Source: Epiperipatus broadwayi
Lineage: Eukaryota; Onychophora; Udeonychophora; Euonychophora; Peripatidae
Direction: 5' to 3'
Assembly: GCA_028023455.1 (NCBI GenBank)
Contig: JAQFVV010006653.1
Coordinates: forward strand, 60,001-124,000
DNA: 64,000 bases
Below, one piece after another: positions 1 to 11,638 of the stretch. Position 1 is the stretch's first letter; every line of letters begins with the position of its first letter. The notes beneath the pieces are model-generated. The model worked only from the letters and a program-made list of their open reading frames with translations. It ran no database searches and was not told where the DNA came from. The translations under genes and the position numbers were made by a program.

Positions 1-778
1 GATTCATTGCTTTATGCCAGATTATATTTTATTCCAATTATGCTAAACTTTTTCCCATCTTCATCTTCACTTTTTCAAGTAAATGCACCATACATGTTAT
101 ATACTTATTCCTTACACACACAAAAAGAAATAAAATGATTAGAGCCAAGTATTTCATTGGATGCATCCGCAATTTTATTGGCACTGCTAGTGCAGAGAGG
201 TGACTGAAGACATAAAAACCCATGAATGGTCAGCCTCTGTATCTTCCTAAATAACTAAGAGACAATACAATATAAAAAAAATGAGAAAAAGAGCAATGAC
301 TTTTATATAAAATTTGTTTTTAAAAAATCAGCAAATGTAAAAAAAAAAAAATTTGTAAGAGTTCTAATTTTTGATATAATTAAAATAAAATAAAAAACTC
401 TGTTATACTTATATATTTTTTCATCAAATGACGTCAAGAAATGTTAACATTTCTTGTTTTAGATTTTTTTTTTCTTTGGTATTAAAAAATATAATATATA
501 TATTTTTTTCAAATGAAAAGATTTTTTTCAAATAATAAAAACAGTGATTTGTTAAACACAAAAGATTAAATTTTATCAGAAATGATTGATAAGTATGAAA
601 ACAGTTAATTTGTGTGCTGCACGAGAAATTCCATTATCCTATCCTCTTTAAATATTTTAATTTTTTATTTTATTTTTTACCTGAAGTTCTGTGTCTTTCT
701 TTTTAAATATATATAATACCTTTGAATTTTGAGATGATTGATCATTTTTTTATTGTTTTATTTTATTCAACATAATCT
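1..778. other. A+T-rich DNA, no gene seen
   Basis: Homopolymer A/T runs and short TA stretches. No ORF with recognisable protein content, no RNA gene and no repeat I can assign. The short minus-strand ORF at 38-223 has no family features. Confidence 0.6.
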
Positions 779-1121
779 CGGCCTGAGGGTGGCCTTTGAG
801 CGGTCCATCATCAGATTTTCCATTGGATGGACGGTTGAAGAGTTGGAGTGTGGAGTGGATTGAAGCCTGTCCATTAAAGTATGAGGATTGGCTATCTTAA
901 TATATATCTGAGCACTTATTGCATATATATGTAGAGATGATAATCTGGACCAACTGATGATTGCTGGTTTAGCATGAAATATGTATATTGGTGATTATTT
1001 ATCTTTTCAACATATATGTGTTCAAGTGTATCAGTGATATGAGATAGAGTGGTGGGTCATGTGAAAGTCTGTGCTCATATACCCTATATATTATTATACA
1101 GGTGTATAATAAGCCTGTATT
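779..1121 (+). repeat. Hammerhead-bearing repeat, family D, copy 1
   Basis: This repeat recurs at 28583-29012, 29869-30862, 43672-44732 and 59287-59514, with a 3' fragment at 41355-41485. In sense order it has a 5' body with the landmark 'gaagcctgtccattaaag', a stretch ending 'gataatctggaccaa', a hammerhead core, and a 3' body containing 'gagttcaaaccctc', which resembles a pol III B box or tRNA T arm. No protein is encoded. It is best read as a short non-autonomous element of retrozyme or Penelope-terminal-repeat type. The sequence directly supports the recurrence and the ribozyme-like core; the class is inferred. Confidence 0.75.
939..1003 (+). ncRNA. Hammerhead ribozyme-like motif, family D copy 1
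   Basis: Core CTGATGA at 954-960 and GAAA at 976-979. Stem II is TGCT (962-965) with AGCA (971-974), plus a T/T mismatch at its base. Stem III is ATA (979-981) with TAT (984-986) and a 2-nt loop. The cleavage triplet ends at A987 (ATA, an allowed NUH). Proximal stem I pairs CCAA (950-953) with TTGG (988-991); after an internal loop, distal stem I pairs GATAA (939-943) with TTATC (999-1003). All invariant core residues are present. A stem I with an internal loop and a tiny stem III is typical of type I hammerheads in animal retroelements. Activity is not shown. Confidence 0.75.
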
Positions 1122-3221
1122 TCAGTTATTTATCCTCTAAAATAATCTGTCACTTTTTTTTCATGATATCAATACTTTTTTTATACTATACTATATTATT
1201 TCTGTTATTTTGAATTTTTTTCTCTTTTATGTTTTTTTTTTTTTCTGAATATATATATATTTTTTTCTTCCTCTATCATATTATTTTTTAAAATCTTTCT
1301 ATTTAATGACTTAATGGGATCTCATCATGTTACTTATTCTATAGTCAATTTTGTGATGTTGTGGCAATGAGTTCATAGCTTTATAACCTCATTTTTATTT
1401 TTAATTACATATCATTTCTGATTAATATTATTTTCTGTATTCTTTGTCTTTCTATCCTTGTTTTTTTTTTTAGAATTAGAATAGTTATAATTGTTTATGA
1501 GTACCCTTAATGATGATGACACTTTAAAAATAACATTCCCTAAATATTTTTGTATTATTAAATCTTATTGGCTTACAATACTCTTATTCTTGTAAATTGA
1601 TCTTATTAAAATGAAAGATAATTGATGTTGACAGTAATGAAAAAAAAGATAGATAATACAACAATAATAGCATTAATGGCCCTATTATTTTCATCTTCAT
1701 TTATCTTAGCAGTAAATAATATTTACTCTTAAACTATATTATTAAACCACTAAACATCACATGATCACATTTTCTTATGCTTTAACAATCTGTTAAAATG
1801 TAGCTTGGACTGGATCAATTACTATAAGGAGAGAGGTTGCTACTGTTTCAAGTATATTATTATATGTTTTATCATTTTTTTAAACATTTTTTATTTATTT
1901 ATAATGTTATTTGCCTCACAATTGTCCACAATTTTAACTTATAGAATGTGCAATAATTTTATTGGTGTCTGAAGTAAAATTGATTTTATTTTGTCTAAAA
2001 ATAATGATGATTAGGCTTGTAAGATGTGGAATGTGTTTAGACATGAAATTGAGAAAATGTAGATTAATCAAAAAATGAATAAATGTGTAAGCATTTTCTA
2101 TCTGAAGAAAATAACTTTGATATTACTAAAATACCCAATAATCTCAAAAACCATGCAAAATGATAATAAAGATCATAATATTTTTCAAGACTGTCTATGT
2201 ATTATTTCTGCCAAAAATATTTTTTGCATGTCAGAACACCACCAAAAAAAAAAACATGCACACAATTAATAATTTTTACTTGTATAGTCATAAACTATGA
2301 TTTTTCTTATCTTTATAAAGATTAAAACAATATAAATTCAAAAGGAGAAAATATCCAGACTTCAGCAATTACAAAAAAACAAAAAACAAATAATAACTTG
2401 GTTGATAAGAAAATCTCATCAGTTTATAATATTGGGATGAGACCTACTAATCACCCTCTTGCCCACCACTTATTGCTATCAATATGATATATAATCAAGA
2501 TATCAAAAGCCCTTAAGATACATCTACACTAAAGCTTTTTTTATTTCAGCATTCTGAGCACTTAGAATTTAATTAGAATAAGATATTATAAAATACCACA
2601 ATTTTTCAATGTTGCATAATATAAACACTTATTAAATAAGAATATACATGAATGTGTGTGCATGCATTATTTTCCTATTAAAGTGGAAATCAAGAAAAAA
2701 CTAATAAAAATAAATTCTGTTAAATTTCAATAAATAAATGATTATTTAATAAGGTAAACAGGAAATTCCAAATAAAAATATATTTAAATTCTTTATAATT
2801 TTAAGTAAATAATTTTCTGTGGTGTGCACAAATTAAATATTTTTAATTAAACAGCATGTAGGAATGTTCTAAAAGAATTCTAGAACAACTGAGTATAAAT
2901 TTAGATACATAAAATGGTTGATAGAATTTTTATTATTGTTATCATTTTTATTTTTTCAATATTATTAGTTCATTATAATATTAAAATGAATTAATTGATT
3001 TCAAAGAATGTTAACTAAAAATAGTTTTCTCAACTCTGTAAAACATACAAAAAATCTCTTCATAAATATTCAAGTACAGTACTAAGAATACTTACTAGAT
3101 AGAATGAAAATCATGATTACAAATGTTATTACAGTAACAATTACAATAGAGTATATAATTCTATATATAAAAATATAAAATATTAAAATTTAAAAAAAAA
3201 TTTTTTTAAAGCTTTTAAAGA
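1122..3221. other. A+T-rich DNA, no gene seen
   Basis: Long T and A runs, short TA microsatellites and no convincing ORF. The small plus ORF at 2075-2269 looks like chance. The only assignable repeat is the family C fragment at 1742-1795. Confidence 0.55.
1742..1795 (-). repeat. Family C repeat, terminal fragment
   Basis: Carries the family C end 'aaccactaaacatcacatga' followed by 'ttcttatgctttaacaa', matching the termini at 33247-33302, 53370-53420 and 58602-58650. It has no ribozyme region. Confidence 0.6.
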
Positions 3222-3360
3222 TTGAGTAATCTAGTGGTATAATATAATGAAACTGTAAGATTTGAATTCAAATCTTAGTTTCACCTCAGTTTTGTCATCT
3301 CTCCACCTCTCACCCATTATTACTATCTTACCTAAATTCTAACCTCGAATATTGGACTTT
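3222..3360 (+). repeat. Possible degenerate tRNA-derived SINE
   Basis: An A-box-like 'tctagtggtataata' is followed about 30 bp later by a B-box-like 'tttgaattcaaatc', then a C-rich, purine-poor stretch. The spacing fits a tRNA-derived head. No second copy was found in the window and no target duplication is visible, so the call is weak. Confidence 0.3.
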
Positions 3361-3754
3361 GTGCGTAATATTGTAAAATATATGTACATTTTATTTAAAA
3401 CATCGTATGTACGCACATACTCCAATATGAAGTCTATTTAAAAATATAGCACATTGCAGATGATTTATTAGATTTGTAGCATGTAATTTTGTAAAGATTT
3501 AATATTTACATTATTATTATTTAGGTCAGGTTTATGTAATATTTTAAATTATAAAATCTAAAATATTTCTTTTAATTTTTAAGTGTAAACATATTTAAAA
3601 ATAGATATCCCCCTGCTAATTAGAGTTGCAAGTTGTAGTGGGAGAGGGCAAAGATGATAGAACGGAAAAGAATTCTTAAGCTCATCATTTAAAAAGTTTT
3701 TTAAAGCATTTGTAATTAGATATGTAAATTAAAAAGGTGGTCGGATTGAAATTA

Positions 3755-3966
3755 CAATCTCAACATGTGCCACTAATGCATCCATTACCTGAAGGGATAT
3801 AATAGCACCCACCAGAGAGACCACTTGGATAGATGATGCAATTGTTCGATGGATCAGAAACAATCTCAACATGTGCCACTAATGCATCCATTACCTGAAG
3901 GGATATAATAGCACCCACCAGAGAGACCACTTGGATGGATGATGCAATTGTTTGATGGATCCGAAA
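3755..3966. repeat. Two-copy 106-bp tandem duplication
   Basis: Unit 1 is 3755-3860 and unit 2 is 3861-3966, nearly identical, with single-base differences such as gttcgat/gtttgat. Every frame has stops, so it is not a duplicated exon read through. Confidence 0.85.
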
Positions 3967-5030
3967 GATAAAAGAGAAAGGAATAAAAGCAACAGGCTGA
4001 TTATCTTAAAAAGCTTATTGTCGTTAGTAATTCGATTTTAAAAGTTAGGCTGTCGTTGTTACTTTATTTTAGATCCAGATTGTACTTTAACCTAACAATG
4101 TGTGAGGAGTAGGGCATCTGCTGCGCTTCTTCGGACTGTGGCTATGGAAATACGGAGCTTCCCATAATACAAATGAAACAAACCTGAACTCAAACTGCTG
4201 CATGTGTATATCTTCAAAATGTGAATGCTATTAAACAAGGAACCTCAGACTCTCCCATAAAGTGTGCACACTTCAAATAATCAAAGGTAAAATGATACTC
4301 AAGAGTAAAGACTCTCTTTTGAACTCTTAATATAAATTTCTATTATGTGCTGGGTCTTTAAAGTGTTAACTCTTAACTTAAATGTACTGTATCTTTAAAG
4401 CTAAACTCTCACTTCCATCTTATAAAAATGTGTTAAAACATAATGTAATATTCTATAAATTTATGAAACTTATTCTTATTCTTCTACTTGGGTATCTAAA
4501 ATTTTTGTCATTTATTATATATTATATTTCATGTCTACATGATTTCCGAGCTGATGTTTTCTAACAAGTAAATTCATAAAGAGTCTCTTCTCATTTGAGT
4601 GACTTTTAGATTGGCATATCTTCCCTTTCTTTTTTTATATAAATGGTCAGCTCAGGAATTATAAATTTATTCTTATATGTTATTATAAATAATATAGAAG
4701 CGAGACCCTATAATTGTTAGTATAATGTATTAGCCACTTTAGCGATCATTTCATTTTTTTAAAATCGTATATTAAATTATATTTCATCAAGTCTTATCAA
4801 TATAGAGTATTATAATCATAAAAGGGGGAGTAGTAGATAGATATTAATTCATTTAATCAGTGTGGGGATTGGAAATAAATTCTGTCTTAAAAGCATAGTA
4901 GTAAATTAAATGATTTGCATTGATTTTGTGAAATACGTTGGCTTATGGATGCAGATTAATTTAAAGCGCAGAAACAAAATAGTCAGATTCTTCAAATATT
5001 CTAGTTTCCATAATAATCAGGCATACAGAA
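3967..5030. other. No gene seen
   Basis: A+T-rich with a slightly richer patch near 4075-4300. The small ORF at 4382-4564 is hydrophobic and A+T-driven, without recognisable homology. No repeat assigned. Confidence 0.5.
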
Positions 5031-5183
5031 ATGCCCCCATTGGTAACTAACCTCGTCACATGGTCAGGGATGAAAAGGCTAAGACCTCATACCGACGCCA
5101 TGGCTCCAGCCCAACGTTTGGCCATCTCTCTCATCTCTAAGGTTTCTCAGTGGTCGTACTCGAAGAAAGCTGAATCTCCTTAA
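5031..5183 (+). other. Small G+C-richer island with a 50-codon ORF of unknown identity
   Basis: Base composition is clearly richer in G+C than the surroundings (about 5030-5200). A plus-strand ORF runs from ATG 5031 to TAA 5181-5183 with internal ATGs at 5070 and 5100. The peptide is basic and contains SLISKVSQWSYSKKAESP at its end. I do not recognise it. It could be an exon remnant, a piece of a repeat, or part of a transposon read on either strand; no splice signals decide it. Confidence 0.3.
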
Positions 5184-5972
5184 ATTCGGCAGCACTTAAA
5201 CCTATCGCATATCACTTTGTTTATGAATATGAATATCTATGCTAGATCTATTTCCACTCCTTCACATCATCTATTCTAGTAGTAATTTTGTTAGTGTAAA
5301 CTTATTTATTATGAATAAGTAAATAAATAATGATTGCTGGATTGGCAGATATACTCCTACTTGGGATCTCGTATCATAATCTCACAACATCTGCAATTTA
5401 AATGTGAGGCATGAGATATAATTGAATAATGATACCCAGTAGTGTTTTAAATCAAATGTAATTTAATTTAACCCTTATTAAATATGTGTATCTACCTATT
5501 TATGCATTTGCTTGTCTGCTTTGTTTAATAGTAATGTTCATTATCTCATTTCGATTATTATAATCGCATTAAAGTAAATAGCAGTAGCCCTTAATCTTAA
5601 AATAATTTAGTTAGAGTATGACCACCAGGCCTAGAAAGATATTTACTATTGTTATGGTATACACCTTGTCATGTGGGGTTTGTTGTGAAATAAAATGACT
5701 ATGTTCGAACATGGTATCGCAGACCCTGAACACACCTGTTGTGCTGCTCTTCGAACATGGTGGTGGAATTTTGCAACATGTTAACAAGGCATACGAGTTC
5801 TTACCATTACAATAATAAATTATGTATAGTGATTAAGAATATTAATATAGTTATAAAATTGATTGATAGTTTATTGATGTATTTATAAGTTTTAAATGTA
5901 GTGTTATGACATTTGAATTGATGTATATATAAGTTTTGACTGTATTTTTATAATATTTGAACTTTTGTAGAT

Positions 5973-6005
5973 CTGAAGAAGACTGCCAGGGACAGTTGAA
6001 ACTGT
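5973..6005 (+). ncRNA. Hammerhead-like half motif (CTGAAGA / stem / GAAAC)
   Basis: CTGAAGA is followed by GACTG pairing with CAGTT (one G-U pair) and then GAAAC. This has the shape of a hammerhead core plus stem II. No convincing stem I or cleavage triplet is visible. It may be a decayed ribozyme or an unrelated conserved hairpin. Confidence 0.3.
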
Positions 6006-7137
6006 TATTATAGTAATAAAAATTATTTGCTTAAAGGTGTAAGAATACTGTGATTATTTAATAAGATATAAATGAGTAAATATCTATTATTAAAGAAACT
6101 ATCTATGAAATTATTTAGAATAAACAATTTCACCAATACTCATTCTGATATTGGATATGACAAGTTCAACGTGTGATTTAATTACAACCATATGAATTAT
6201 TTTTAAACAATGAGTTAATCTGAGTTTGTTTTTTCAAATAAAGGTATTTTGTAATACTATTTATGTTGTTGCTGACGCTTGTATAAAAATGTATTCTATG
6301 GGAAGTATTTAAAAAGGGAACCAAAAATGGATTTAATTAAAACTTGCCAGTGGATATATATATATTTAAAATACTTATAATAAAATAATTTTGTAAAAAG
6401 ACTTGCTTTTTTTTCTTTTTAGTATATATAGAATTACAGTTTTATAATTTATATTATTGATATGCCACTGAATTCTTAATTAATAAATAATGAGACACCA
6501 GATTACATTAACCTAGTCTATGTTTATAAGTGGTTTATTAAAGGATAGATCATGTACATTAGCAAAAATAATAAAAAATTAATGTCTGTGATTTTTCAGA
6601 CATTCCATTTTTAATGTATTTGTGTGTTTTATAACAAGAAAAGTGTCAAAAAAAAAAGAACCATTCAATATTAATATTTATTGAATTCAATGTAAACATG
6701 TCACAATTATTTGCTTATTGATTAAGAAATGTTTAATTTTTATAGATTTTTCATTTTTAATAATTAAATAGCATTTGTTTAAATAAACTAAAAGTAATCA
6801 AACTTAAATAGAAATAAATCAAACTAATTAGAGATAATTTAGTAGTAAAAATGTGCATGCTGTGAATGAAAGAATCATTACGTCACCACACCACGTAAAT
6901 GCATGAAGCAACCAATCAAATGCTAAAAAAATAACGAAATGTTGTTATATTATTTATATTCAAACTAGATATTTAAATCAAAATAAATATGAGTTGAAAA
7001 TCGTTATTATTATTATTTTAAGAAAATGAAGGGGTGTATACAATGAGATGAAATCTGTATCATATAATACTAAATCATACATGCACTTTACTACTGTTAC
7101 ACAATGCATTATTCACCACCTTCTTTTACAGTTTACA

Positions 7138-7165
7138 GTTTCGATTGCCCAACAATCTTCTTCAG
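7138..7165 (-). ncRNA. Hammerhead-like half motif, minus strand
   Basis: Read on the minus strand: CTGAAGA, then GATTG pairing perfectly with CAATC, then GAAAC. The stem pairs differ from those at 5973-6005 while pairing is kept. Stem I and the cleavage site are unclear. Confidence 0.3.
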
Positions 7166-7851
7166 AACTTTTATATCTCATAACTTCGACTGCTAAATTT
7201 CATGAAATCTGATGTTGTTATGATCATTATTATTATTATTTATATGTTGTAAAAAAGTATAACTTTACATGATAATAGTGTTAATACTAATAAAACGCTT
7301 TGCCTTACTATAAGCAATTGAATAAAAGATGCACTAGGACAGTCTCTTCTTTGATGTACAAGGTAAAATATTTTTAAATGTTACTATTAAAGGCTTGATG
7401 CAGATAATGTTGACCCATATGGGTCAAACCTATAATTTTGTATTAATGCAACATAGGTCAGTGGATTGATGTCAAATATTTTAAATGAATAAGCTATCTT
7501 AGTATATAATTTTTAGAGTTATTTATATAAATTACCAATAGATTATGAATTAGAAAAATTATTCATTAGATATAAAGAGAAATTATATAATTGCGCAAAC
7601 TGGTTTTTATTATAGACATCTGCATATTTGTTTAATCTTATTCTTAAAATGTTGATATATAATAGAGTATGGCAAAATATTTGAAAGTGACAATACAATT
7701 CTATACATATAGATTGAAACATATATATATGAAGATTATAATAATATTAACGTTATTGTTTTTACAAATGTGCAACTTTCAATTTATGACTGCCCACTCA
7801 CACACCCACCATATTCAAATAACCATGGGAAAAATAAGAAAAATTTACTCA

Positions 7852-10800
7852 TGTCATTATCATCATCATCAGCCATTATCAATCCACTGCAGGATGAAGG
7901 TCTCTCCAAGTTCAATCCATCTTCTCCGATCTTTAGCTTCTCTTCTCCACATCATCCCTGCAGACTTTATTTCATCCATCCATCTCACATGTGGTCTCTT
8001 TCTAGGTCTTTTACAATCTCTTGGAATCCATTTTAAGATTCCAAATGTCCATCTATTATCATCTCTTCTAGCAATATGTCCAGCCCAACTCTACTTCAAT
8101 CTTTTAATTTTTTCAATGGGGTCAGTAACACCTGTTTGTTCTCTTACCCATATATTGCATTTTCGATTTCTTATTATTATTCCAACGTGTATCTTTTCAT
8201 ACTTCTTTAAGAGGTCTGAAGTCTCTGTATTGCTCTTCTATTAAGTGTCCAAGTCTCAGATCCATAAGTAAGAACTGGTAAAACACATTTGTTAAAAACC
8301 TTCCTTGTCAAACACATAGGCATATTTCCTTTTAGTATCAAGTTATTTCTACCAAAAGCACTCCAACTAAGTTTAATTCTATGATTAATTTCATCCATTA
8401 TGTTTCCATCTGTATTAATAATCTGACCAAGGTATTTGTAACTGTTAACTCTTCTAATTCATCATAATCAATCTTTATTTTCATATTTTGAGCAAATTGA
8501 TTAAACATTACTTTAGTCTTTTTAACATTTATCTTTAGTCCCACTTTCCTACTTTCATCTGATAACTCCTGCAACATTTCCTGCAGCTCTGAAGCATTAT
8601 TTGCAAAAACAACTACATCAACTGCAAAATCTAAATGACTTAAATAATCTCCATTTACTTTCATTCCTTTAGTTTCCCATTTTAATCCACAAAATACTTC
8701 TTGCAGCACTGCTTTAAAAGGTTTTGGAGATATGGAATCACCTTGTTTTGCACCCTTCTCAATGTTGACTTCCCCAGTATCATTATGCAATCTAATTGTT
8801 GCTGTTGCATTTTTATAAATATTTTTTAAAATATGACAATATCCTGGATCTATACCTTGATGGTCCAATGCTCTAATCACTGAAGAAATGTTTATAGAAT
8901 CAAATGCTTTTTCATAATCTACAAATCCAAAACATATTGGCATCTCATATTCATTTGTCCTTTCTATAACTTCTCTCAATACCTGGATATGATCTACTGT
9001 ACTAAAACCACTTTTAAATCCATCTTGCTCTCTTGGTTGGTGGAAATCCAATGTTCTCTGTAGACGAGTTGTAATTATCTTGGTAAAAATTTTGTATAAA
9101 ACTGATAAAAGGCTGATAGGTCTGTAATTTCTAATATCTTCTTTATCACTTTTTTAAAATATTAATATTATTACTGCATTCTTCCAATCATCTGGTACAT
9201 CTTTATCATTTAGACATTTGGTATATAATTTTGCTAAAAAAAATTATCTTTCTTCACATGCTTCTTTTAATATATTAATTATAATTCCATCATTACCTGG
9301 AGCCTTTCCTTTCTTCATACATTTAATTGCATGTCTCACTTCTTCATTTAAAATTCTGGGAAATTCAGAAGATATAATAGATATAGGAGGTACTTATTCT
9401 TTATTACTATATAATTCTTGATAAAAGTCTTCTACCCATTTCATGATGTCATCTCTCTTTTTAGTAATAATTCCATCTTTTTTTCTTATTGCAGATATAA
9501 ATTTCCTACCAATACCAAAATGTTGTTTCACATTCTTGAGACTTTTATTTTCTTCTACAGCTTTCCTTGCTAGTTTACAGTTATACTTTCTTATATCATT
9601 TTCAACTCTTTTTCACACTATTTTACAAAATTCGAGATATTCAATCCTTTTTAATGCATCATTTTTGCATATCTTCATATTCCTTCTTTTCTTCATAAAT
9701 TCTCTAGTCTCAGTAGAAATGTTATTGGTCAATTGTTGCTTTTTCCTATCAGCTATCTTTGTTACAGTTTTTAAAAGTATATCAGTTATTTTCATATTAA
9801 TTTCATTCAAATGTGAATCATGTTCAAAATCTACTAATACTTGAAACTGATTTGTAAGTTCTAATTTAAATTCATTAGAATGTTTTAGAAGATTAGGAAT
9901 ATCAATTTTAAATATTGTTTTTCTTAATAATTTTTGTCTCTCTAGTTTTGCTTTAACACGTATCTTACATCTTACTAACCGATGATCACTTCCTGTGTTA
10001 AATTTATTAAGAACATTACAATCTTGAAATATGTATTTTCTGTTAATCAAAATATAATCCAATTCTGCTGTATCTTCATTTGGATGCTTCCATGTCCATT
10101 TCCTTTTAACATTTTTCTCAAAAAATGAATTCATAATATAAAGTTTTTCTTTTTCTGCAAACTCCACCAGTCTATGTCCTTTCTCATTTCTATTACCATA
10201 ACCAAAATTACCTATAGCACTTTCATCTTTCATTTACCAATTCTAGTATTAAAGTCTTCCATAACAATTTTAAAATGTTGTTTACTCTGATCAAAAGCCT
10301 TTTGTATGTCCATATAAAAATCTTCTACTACTTCATTTCTATGAGAACTTGTTAGGGCATAAACCTGAATTATCTGCATTTGGTATCAGCTATTAAGTTG
10401 TATAGCTAATCTTGCCACTCTATCTTCACAATGTTGTTCTTCCACATTTTATTTATAATGAATCCTACTCCACTTGTATTTCCAATATTTGTGCCTTTAT
10501 AATAGAGTACATGTCCACTTTTTAAATCAATTGTCTCTTCATCTTTTCTTCTAACTAATATCCTATTTAATATAAGACAGTTCTTCTAATTCTTGCAATC
10601 TTCCTTCACTTGAAAGTGATCTGCAGTTGTAAGTACCTAAAATAAAAAGTCATCATCAAGTGGCAGCCTGGGTCTGCAATCAAGGGATTCTTAGCACCCT
10701 CACTTTTGGCCACCAACTGCTGCTTTGGTTGGTGACTTTACAGCCGCCTGGGAATAAGGGCTATGATTTATTTTTGTCTGTCATAATTGTATATATATAT

Positions 10801-11119
10801 ATATACATTGGAAAAATATTTATCATTTACACAACCATTCATTCTGCCTTATCAAGCAACTGAGAAGAAAGACCATGGTGTTTCTTGATCTTAAACTCAG
10901 AGGTAAAAAGCCAATACACTCACCATGCTGGTTAATGTGCGTTGGTGAGCAGCCCATCAATTTTCGTATACTATATGAATAATCACATAGTAATAACAGC
11001 TGCAACAACATGAACATATGGAGTGGACATTAGGAATTTGCCCTGCTCGGTTCCTTTAAAGCCTCCAAGAGGAATCAAAGGGTCTCCTTTCAGTTAATAG
11101 CAAACTCCTTTCTGCAGCC
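7852..11119 (-). mobile_element. LINE family A (RTE/BovB-like), near full-length degenerate copy
   Basis: Homologous over its whole length to the better copy at 21698-24992. The 5' end on the minus strand is at about 11119 ('ggctgcagaaagg') and the 3' end, with a TGATG-type tail, at about 7852. The 5' UTR occupies roughly 10660-11119. An RTE-type 3' tail of short ATGATG repeats replaces a poly(A) tail. The coding region is broken by several frameshifts and stops. Plus-strand ORFs across it (for example 7669-8244 and 9443-9844) are antisense shadows. Confidence 0.9.
7900..10650 (-). pseudogene. LINE A endonuclease-reverse transcriptase pseudogene
   Basis: In LINEs of this clade one ORF encodes an AP-type endonuclease followed by a reverse transcriptase. 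Here it survives as pieces. The distal endonuclease half (9613-10233) includes the SDHRLV motif. A reverse-transcriptase piece (8398-9051) has FVDYEKAFDS; the usual RQGDS reads KQGDS, and the usual FADD catalytic box reads FAVD, so one catalytic aspartate is lost. The C-terminal piece (8207-8398) contains GSETWTLNRRAIQRLQT. The region 9051-9613 holds the RT N-terminus in other frames. The proximal endonuclease (about 10234-10640) is frameshifted but recognisable against 22150-22600. Not functional as it stands. Confidence 0.88.
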
Positions 11120-11634
11120 GTTCATAGTCATAGTTAGTATTAAATAATGAATTAAATACATTTTAGGATGTGATGATACAATAACAATTGAATAATGCAT
11201 TATTCAAGAAAGAATTAGATGATAATAAGGAACATGTATTTGTTTAATAGAAATTATTATATTTAACATCCACAATTAATTATTAAAACTCATATAAATA
11301 TTGAAATTTTGCTCACTTGGTATCTATTTGTTTGTTTGTTTGTTGTTGATATTTTTTTTATTGTTTAGTTAATTATTAATAAAACTGCTTTTCTGAGTTA
11401 ACTATCCAATTCACTTTAGTATTATTTCTTAGATCACAAAAGAATGGTCCATGGTTTAATAAAGAAAAATGCACATTATTAAAGAGTTCTTGCATCTTTA
11501 CTGATTGTGCATTTTAATTGTATTGCTTATGTTTGCAGTAAACATTGAAACACTGATAAAAACAATCAATGAAGTAATCAAAAGATGATGAAACATACAA
11601 ATCTGAGAAAAACTCAATATATCTGTCTTTGTAT
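11120..11634. other. No gene seen
   Basis: A+T-rich spacer between LINE A copy 1 and the LTR element. A (GTTT)n-like run lies near 11327-11343. Nothing else assigned. Confidence 0.5.
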
Positions 11635-11638
11635 CTAT
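11635..11638. repeat. Target-site duplication CTAT (left)
   Basis: CTAT lies immediately outside the TG end of the left LTR and matches 21567-21570 immediately outside the CA end of the right LTR. Confidence 0.75.

Larger units (their letters stand above)
5184..7851. other. No gene seen; two short hammerhead-like motifs
   Basis: A+T-rich DNA with no convincing ORF. A short repeated 'ttcgaacatgg' occurs near 5703 and 5750. The only structured elements I see are the short motifs at 5973-6005 and 7138-7165. Confidence 0.5.

Noticed and set aside
5973-6005. Active hammerhead ribozyme
   Set aside because: Core-like and stem II-like, but no credible stem I or NUH cleavage site; kept only as a low-confidence motif.
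7669-8244. 191-codon plus-strand ORF
   Set aside because: It is the antisense of the LINE A 3' end; the same shadow recurs at other LINE A copies (for example 61950-62210 and 24636-24956 on the opposite strand).
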